DNA of 18,980 bases, taken from the NCBI GenBank assembly GCA_903821905.1, contig CAIJMQ010000046.1:1-18980 (forward strand), read 5' to 3'. The translations under genes and the position numbers were made by a program. This document shows positions 14,824 to 18,980 of this stretch, piece after piece (positions within the stretch are counted from its first letter, which is position 1; every line of letters starts with the position of its first letter). The notes beneath the pieces were generated by a model that saw nothing but the letters and a program-made list of their open reading frames with translations, had not been told where the DNA came from and searched no databases. Source of the DNA: an uncultured bacterium (GTDB taxonomy: Bacteria; CAIJMQ01).

Positions 14824-15558
14824 TTATTGAAAGTTGTCAGCACCGCCACACAATACGCCAGTACATAATTTTCGGAAAACTCGGTCTTTTTCTGCAGTAG
14901 AAGTAGCTTGCAACGTTAGAGTATAAGAAACATCAGTAGGATTTTCTACTCCCTTAACATTTCCATTTCTAAAGAGGATATCTAAATATTCTCCTTTATG
15001 GTTGTATTTACTATCTGTCTTGTTATTGTAATCCATAACTATTGCCGGTTTGGAATCGCTGAGCCTTAATCCTGGGTTGTTACCTGATTCTGCCCTATAA
15101 ATATAAGAAGAAGATGTATCGTTATTCCCATTCCAATTGTTCTTTATGATGTTCGGGTCTCTTAAATAATCACTTGAGGGACATGCATAAGTTGAGAAAT
15201 CATTTATATAATCATCTGAAGTAGCTGAAGTCGGAGCATTATAAAACCCACCCAGACCGACAGGAACTATCGGTGTTCCAGCAATCCCAATTTGGTTTGT
15301 TGCTTCACTGATAAGAGGACTACCACCCAATGGTGTCGATGGCATTTCTCCCAGGTCTATGTTATACATGTTGAAAGCTTCACCGATAACTTTTAAATTG
15401 CCTATACAAACAACTCTTCTTCCTTTTTCTCTTGCGATGTTTAGAGTAGGTGTTAAAACCCCTGCAAGTATTCCGATAATTGCAATAACAACAAGAAGTT
15501 CAATGAGGGTGAAACCCTTATTCTTCATTAAATATTGAAGATTGAATTTGTTCGTCAT
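14824..15558 (-). CDS. Type II secretion/type IV pilin-like pseudopilin (H-X9-DG-like group)
   Basis: The 244-residue product has a class III prepilin leader. MKNKG ends at Gly15 and is followed by [20 protein letters not shown], with Glu20 as the conserved E5 of the mature protein. It would be cleaved and methylated by a prepilin peptidase and inserted in the inner membrane. After the N-terminal helix comes [20 protein letters not shown], typical of the PVC-type pseudopilins. Near the C terminus [18 protein letters not shown] resembles the H-X9-DG motif, with Asn in place of the Asp. ATG 15558 is chosen for its strong AGGAGG 5 nt upstream; an internal ATG at codon 11 is less likely. It lies 58 nt after coaX. 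No secretion ATPase or prepilin peptidase gene is nearby, so it may be an orphan. Confidence 0.88.
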   Translation of the reverse strand: MTNKFNLQYLMKNKGFTLIELLVVIAIIGILAGVLTPTLNIAREKGRRVVCIGNLKVIGEAFNMYNIDLGEMPSTPLGGSPLISEATNQIGIAGTPIVPVGLGGFYNAPTSATSDDYINDFSTYACPSSDYLRDPNIIKNNWNGNNDTSSSYIYRAESGNNPGLRLSDSKPAIVMDYNNKTDSKYNHKGEYLDILFRNGNVKGVENPTDVSYTLTLQATSTAEKDRVFRKLCTGVLCGGADNFQ

Positions 15559-15616
15559 ATTTCCTCCTATTATTTTCTAAATAACCTTAACATTTTCATT
15601 TAAAGTATGCAACCAT

Positions 15617-16372
15617 CTATGTGTTTTTGGTGTTTCTTTCAGATATTATTCTTAATCCCTCTAAAGTTAGGAAAGGATTGACTATATGAGGGAAGTTAAT
15701 TAATTTACTTATCTTGTTTGTATCTCCGCCCGTAAGTATTACAATTGGTTTGAAATTTAATTTCTTTTTGAATTTTTCTATCATTCCGTCGAGCATAGAA
15801 GCAAAACCGTGTAGTATCCCTATCTGTAAATTTTCGGTTGTGTTTTTGCCTATTGTGAATTTTCTGCATTTCAAGTTAACCGGTTTGAGCAAGTCTGTGC
15901 TTGAAAAGAGTGCCTTGGAAGAAGTCCCAATTCCGGGCGCTATTGCTCCTCCTAAGTATATGGCTTTGGGAGAAACTATATCAAAAGTTATAGCAGTTCC
16001 CAGGTCTATTACTATGCATCCTTTTTTGTATAAGTAGTAAGCACCGACGGCATTTGCTATTCTATCTGCCCCTAATTTTTTGTTTTCATAATCCAGCTTT
16101 AACCCAAGGTCTAAATTATCTTCTACAATTACTGGGTTCAACTTAAAATTTTTCTTGAATAGTTTTTGAAATTGTTTTGTTAAAGAGGCAACAACCGAAC
16201 AGATTATGACTCCTTCAAGGTTTTGGGAGGGGATTATTTTTCTCAGGAGAACACTGTAATTCTCATAGGTGATATTTTTTTGTGTCTTGAATTGCCAATG
16301 GGAAACTAATTTCTTGTTCTTATATAAACCTATATGTATATTTGTATTGCCAATATTGACTGTTAAAATCAT
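15617..16372 (-). CDS. coaX: Type III pantothenate kinase
   Basis: CoaX phosphorylates pantothenate in the first step of coenzyme A synthesis. It is insensitive to CoA and usually requires a monovalent cation. The 251-residue product has the family order: phosphate-1 motif IGNTNIHIG (7-15), GADR (101-104), IDLGTAITFD (122-131), GGAIAPG (141-147) and LTGGDTNKI near 213-221. The position before IGNT, residue 6, is Asn (codon AAT), where the family normally has Asp. The remaining motif residues are present. ATG 16372 is 5 nt after the birA stop, with no Shine-Dalgarno sequence, so it is probably translated from a birA-coaX mRNA. The nadC-birA-coaX order is a cofactor cluster. Confidence 0.93.
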   Translation of the reverse strand: MILTVNIGNTNIHIGLYKNKKLVSHWQFKTQKNITYENYSVLLRKIIPSQNLEGVIICSVVASLTKQFQKLFKKNFKLNPVIVEDNLDLGLKLDYENKKLGADRIANAVGAYYLYKKGCIVIDLGTAITFDIVSPKAIYLGGAIAPGIGTSSKALFSSTDLLKPVNLKCRKFTIGKNTTENLQIGILHGFASMLDGMIEKFKKKLNFKPIVILTGGDTNKISKLINFPHIVNPFLTLEGLRIISERNTKNT

Positions 16373-16377
16373 ATTTA

Positions 16378-17190
16378 TTAAATTATTTCTATTTCCCCGG
16401 CTGATACTTCTTCCATTTTACCATGAGGTGTTCTTATGATTAAGTGCCCATGTTCATTTGTCCCGACAAGTTGCCCTTCGTAAACTTCTTTTGAAGTAGA
16501 AGTTTTCACCAATATACCAAAAGGCAGTGAGAATTTTTTCCATTCTTTTTGAATTTTAGAGAATTTATCCTCTTTCAGCATAATATAATATTTCTCTATT
16601 TTTTCTAGTAGCGAAGCCAAGAAATCATCCATTTTTATTTCTTTCCCTATTTCTTGTTTAATGGATGTAGCTTTATTTTTTAAGGCGGCAGGAAAATCCT
16701 CTATTGCAGTGTCTAAGTTTATACCTATACCTACTAAAGCATATTCTATCTCACTCTCATTTTGGAGATTGTCCTTCTTTCTTCGTGGCTTGCTTTTCAT
16801 CTGGGTTAGTATTCCGCATATTTTCTTCCCGTTTATTAATATATCATTAGGCCATTTAATTACTGGTTGAGTGATGCCGAAAGAGTAGAAAACTTCTGCG
16901 CATGCGGTAGTGAAAATTATATTAATCATATTTGCTTTCTCGGATGAAAAATGGGGCCTCAAAATTATGGTGAACCAAATGCCTCCTTTTGGAGAGAACC
17001 ATTCTCTTCCATTTCTTCCCATACCTTTTTTCTGGAAATATGCTAAAACAATTGTACCTTCTTTTGCTTTGTTTGCTGCCAGATGTTTTGCTGTTATTTG
17101 GGTAGAATCTAGCTGTGAATATACATAGAGAGGATGGCCGATGATTTTTGTCCGGAGTGTGTCTTCAAAGTTTTCTGGTAGTAAGTTCAT
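16378..17190 (-). CDS. birA: Biotin-[acetyl-CoA-carboxylase] ligase (monofunctional)
   Basis: The enzyme activates biotin to biotinyl-AMP and attaches it to a lysine of biotin carrier proteins such as AccB. The 270-residue product has the catalytic fold only: DST (28-30), the biotin loop GMGRNGREW (56-64), KWPNDI (112-117) and GKKICGIL (121-128). VGIGINLD precedes a C-terminal SH3-like domain (about 225-270, with EVSAGEIEII at the end). No N-terminal helix-turn-helix is present, so it is not a BirA repressor. A lysine/arginine-rich stretch (about 133-140) enlarges the loop after GIL slightly. It lies 82 nt after nadC and 5 nt before coaX. The ATG lacks a strong Shine-Dalgarno sequence. Confidence 0.95.
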   Translation of the reverse strand: MNLLPENFEDTLRTKIIGHPLYVYSQLDSTQITAKHLAANKAKEGTIVLAYFQKKGMGRNGREWFSPKGGIWFTIILRPHFSSEKANMINIIFTTACAEVFYSFGITQPVIKWPNDILINGKKICGILTQMKSKPRRKKDNLQNESEIEYALVGIGINLDTAIEDFPAALKNKATSIKQEIGKEIKMDDFLASLLEKIEKYYIMLKEDKFSKIQKEWKKFSLPFGILVKTSTSKEVYEGQLVGTNEHGHLIIRTPHGKMEEVSAGEIEII

Positions 17191-17272
17191 GTTCTTAAGC
17201 GCAAAGTTTAACGACTGGTTTTCAGTGTTCGTTTTTTGCGAAAACCTATAACTGTTCTTATTATTTCGTGCC

Positions 17273-18121
17273 TTATGATATTATCTCAAGACTTGTGTCA
17301 AAAGCCGGTGCGGAATGGGTTAGTTCTCCTATTGAAATCAAATCCACGCCTGTCTTAGCAATTTCTATAATGTTGGAGAGATTTATCCCACCCGAAGCTT
17401 CAAGAATAGTTTTGTGTGCGGTGTGCATTTTCACCCAATCAACGGCTTTTTTAATATTAGCAGTACTCATATTGTCGAGCATAATTATATCGACACCATA
17501 ATTATAAATTTTCTTAAGTTCTTCTAAGGTATTAACTTCTACTTCTATTTTAAAGCCCTTGGGAATTCTCTTTTTAACCGAATTTATAGCCTCTTTAATT
17601 TCGCAGTAAGATACTATTCTAAGATGGTTATCTTTCATAAGTACCATATCGTAAAGTCCTTTACGGTGATTATGTCCGCCTCCCATTCTAACCGCATATT
17701 TTTCCAGTTCCCGTAAAAGTGGCGTAGTTTTTCTGGTGTCAAGGATTTTACATCTATAGGGCTTAACTTTTTCTACATATTTTGAAGTCAATGTAGCAAT
17801 CCCACTTAAATGATTCAGAAAATTCAAAGCAGTTCTTTCAGCCGTAAGTATATTTTTAGCTTGACCGGTTATATTCGCAAGTATTTGGTTTTTATGGACC
17901 CTATCTCCGTCTTTTACTAATGCCTTGAATCCCGTTTTTTTTGATAACTGTCGGAATACTGATTTTGCTATCTTTAACCCTGCAATTATACCTTCATCTT
18001 TACTTATGATTACGGCTTTTACTTTTATATCTCCAATCAGCGTTTCCGTTGTAATATCTTTTTTGCCAATGTCTTCTCTTAATGCTAATTTAATAATATA
18101 TTGTAATTTTTTATTATTCAT
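17273..18121 (-). CDS. nadC: Nicotinate-nucleotide pyrophosphorylase (carboxylating)
   Basis: NadC (quinolinate phosphoribosyltransferase) makes nicotinate mononucleotide from quinolinate and PRPP in de novo NAD synthesis. The 282 residues match the normal length and show LREDIGKKDIT near the N terminus. Further motifs are TAERTALNFLNHLSGIAT (93-110), DTRKTTP (128-134), GGGHNHR (147-153), KDNH (163-166) and the ASGGI/SIGELTHSAPAFD end. The reading frame starts at ATG 18121, with AGGA adjacent to it, only 2 nt upstream. It is 45 nt after the kinase gene, and the order kinase-nadC-birA-coaX suggests one transcript. No nadA or nadB is in the window. Confidence 0.97.
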   Translation of the reverse strand: MNNKKLQYIIKLALREDIGKKDITTETLIGDIKVKAVIISKDEGIIAGLKIAKSVFRQLSKKTGFKALVKDGDRVHKNQILANITGQAKNILTAERTALNFLNHLSGIATLTSKYVEKVKPYRCKILDTRKTTPLLRELEKYAVRMGGGHNHRKGLYDMVLMKDNHLRIVSYCEIKEAINSVKKRIPKGFKIEVEVNTLEELKKIYNYGVDIIMLDNMSTANIKKAVDWVKMHTAHKTILEASGGINLSNIIEIAKTGVDLISIGELTHSAPAFDTSLEIIS

Positions 18122-18166
18122 TTCCTGATTTTTTAAAAAGGTGATTTATTAGAATTTTTTTCAAAA

Positions 18167-18980
18167 CTATTTTAGCTGGTCTAATTTGACATAGACATTG
18201 CCAATAGTAGGAAGACGGTCTTCTTTCTTAAACATTAAACAACCTATAATTATCTCCTGCATGGAAAACGGGAAATTAACAAGTTGGCTTCGGATTGCCA
18301 TGGAATCTTTGTCTCTCTTTCTTGCAAGGTAATGTTCTCTTATAAGATTCTTCCTGTCGGTCGGAAAGGAATATGGGGAATACGGCAACGAGCCGGTAAA
18401 TAATTCAAATAGAAGCACTCCCAAAGCATAAATGTCTACACTTTTATCAGGTTTTGCCCCTCTAAGCTGCTCAGGACTCATATAGGCAGGCGTTCCTCCT
18501 CGCAGATCTTTTTTAACAAAAAATTTCCATAACGATATTTTAGTGAGAATTTCCGTAAATGGATTGGTAGAAAAATGTGAAAGACCAAAATCTGTTATTC
18601 TAACTTGGCCTTCATCGTTGAAAAGTATATTAGAAGGTTTAATATCTCCGTGTATGATGTCGTAAGCATGTAAGTATGCCAGCCCATAAGCTATATCTCT
18701 TGCAATTCTTATTTTTTCTGTAAAAGGGAACTTCTCACCTTTAACTTTTTCTCTGTTTATGACTCTTTCCATAAGATTGCCACCTTGCAAATAAGGCATA
18801 ATTAAACAATACCCATCTTTAATCCTAAGCATATCGTATATCTTTATTATATTGTAACTCTCGGGGTCAGGTATCTTACTTATAATATTAAACTCTTCTT
18901 TTAGTGCTTTAAGCATTTTTTTGTCTTTGGCCATATCGGAAGGTAAAAATTTGACTGCTATGTATTGTTTTTCGGCATAT
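18167..18980 (-). CDS. Serine/threonine protein kinase, C-terminal part (truncated by the window edge)
   Basis: The minus-strand frame is open to the right edge, so the start lies outside. The 270 visible residues cover most of a Hanks-type kinase domain. IAVKF holds the ATP-binding lysine (Lys10), with the glycine-rich loop off-window. MPYLQGGNL is the hinge region. IIHGDIKPSN is the catalytic loop, with Gly in the HRD arginine position. DFG is at 130-132, GTPAYMSPE is the activation segment end, and SVDIYALGVLLFELFTG follows. About 20 extra residues sit in the activation loop between DFG and GTPAYMSPE. The protein ends just after the last kinase helix, with no transmembrane or PASTA domain, so it may be a soluble kinase. 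It heads the nadC-birA-coaX group; whether it regulates them is unknown. Confidence 0.92.
   Translation of the reverse strand, partial: YAEKQYIAVKFLPSDMAKDKKMLKALKEEFNIISKIPDPESYNIIKIYDMLRIKDGYCLIMPYLQGGNLMERVINREKVKGEKFPFTEKIRIARDIAYGLAYLHAYDIIHGDIKPSNILFNDEGQVRITDFGLSHFSTNPFTEILTKISLWKFFVKKDLRGGTPAYMSPEQLRGAKPDKSVDIYALGVLLFELFTGSLPYSPYSFPTDRKNLIREHYLARKRDKDSMAIRSQLVNFPFSMQEIIIGCLMFKKEDRLPTIGNVYVKLDQLK

Noticed and set aside
1-18980. CRISPR array, insertion sequence or phage remnant
   Set aside because: I saw no regularly spaced direct repeats, transposase or integrase motifs, or terminal inverted repeats flanking a gene.

Overview
The window is a gene-dense, AT-rich stretch of a bacterial chromosome. 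Signal peptides on the TPR and CAP proteins, a type IV-pilin-like pseudopilin with a C-terminal motif resembling the H-X9-DG group, two very long TPR proteins and a bacterial Ser/Thr kinase suggest a diderm, probably uncultured lineage, perhaps PVC-related or Omnitrophota-like. That placement is an inference from gene style, not a measured phylogeny. I saw no transposase, integrase, phage gene or CRISPR array, so this reads as core chromosome.

Layout. The left third is on the minus strand: uvrA (about 7.0-4.1 kb), an 886-residue secreted TPR protein, a TGS-domain GTPase and the first 93 codons of enolase, which runs off the left edge. Enolase has a near-consensus promoter and a strong Shine-Dalgarno sequence. 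A divergent region at about 7.0-7.4 kb holds the uvrA and tRNA promoters and two tRNA genes with CAT anticodons: initiator fMet, and a second that is probably elongator Met. From 7.4 to 12.0 kb the plus strand carries a tightly packed operon: tilS, a CAP-domain secreted protein, a minimal zincin metallopeptidase, fmt and a zinc alcohol dehydrogenase. Most of its genes overlap by a few bases. hisG (long form) follows 28 nt later with its own candidate -10 box. A 209-bp gap rich in palindromes then leads to a second secreted TPR protein (566 aa).

The right third is on the minus strand again: a Ser/Thr protein kinase (start beyond the right edge), nadC, birA, coaX and a pseudopilin that converges tail to tail with the 566-aa TPR gene. 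nadC, birA and coaX are a cofactor group (NAD, biotin attachment, CoA).

How the genes fit together. tRNA-fMet, the second CAT-anticodon tRNA, tilS (lysidine on CAU-anticodon tRNA-Ile) and fmt (formylation of Met-tRNA-fMet) all concern AUG/AUA decoding and lie within 4 kb. The two TPR proteins, the CAP protein and the pseudopilin are envelope or secreted proteins of unknown specific role.

Three points stand out. (1) The tilS reading frame continues upstream of its first ATG. It would join a promoter-proximal ATG if the G6 run at 7400-7405 were one base shorter. (2) tilS, hisG and the 566-aa TPR gene each have a -10-like hexamer ending only 6-7 nt before the start codon, which suggests leaderless mRNAs. 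(3) CoaX has Asn6 where the family normally has Asp in its first phosphate-binding motif. I did not find a convincing wholly new multi-gene system.
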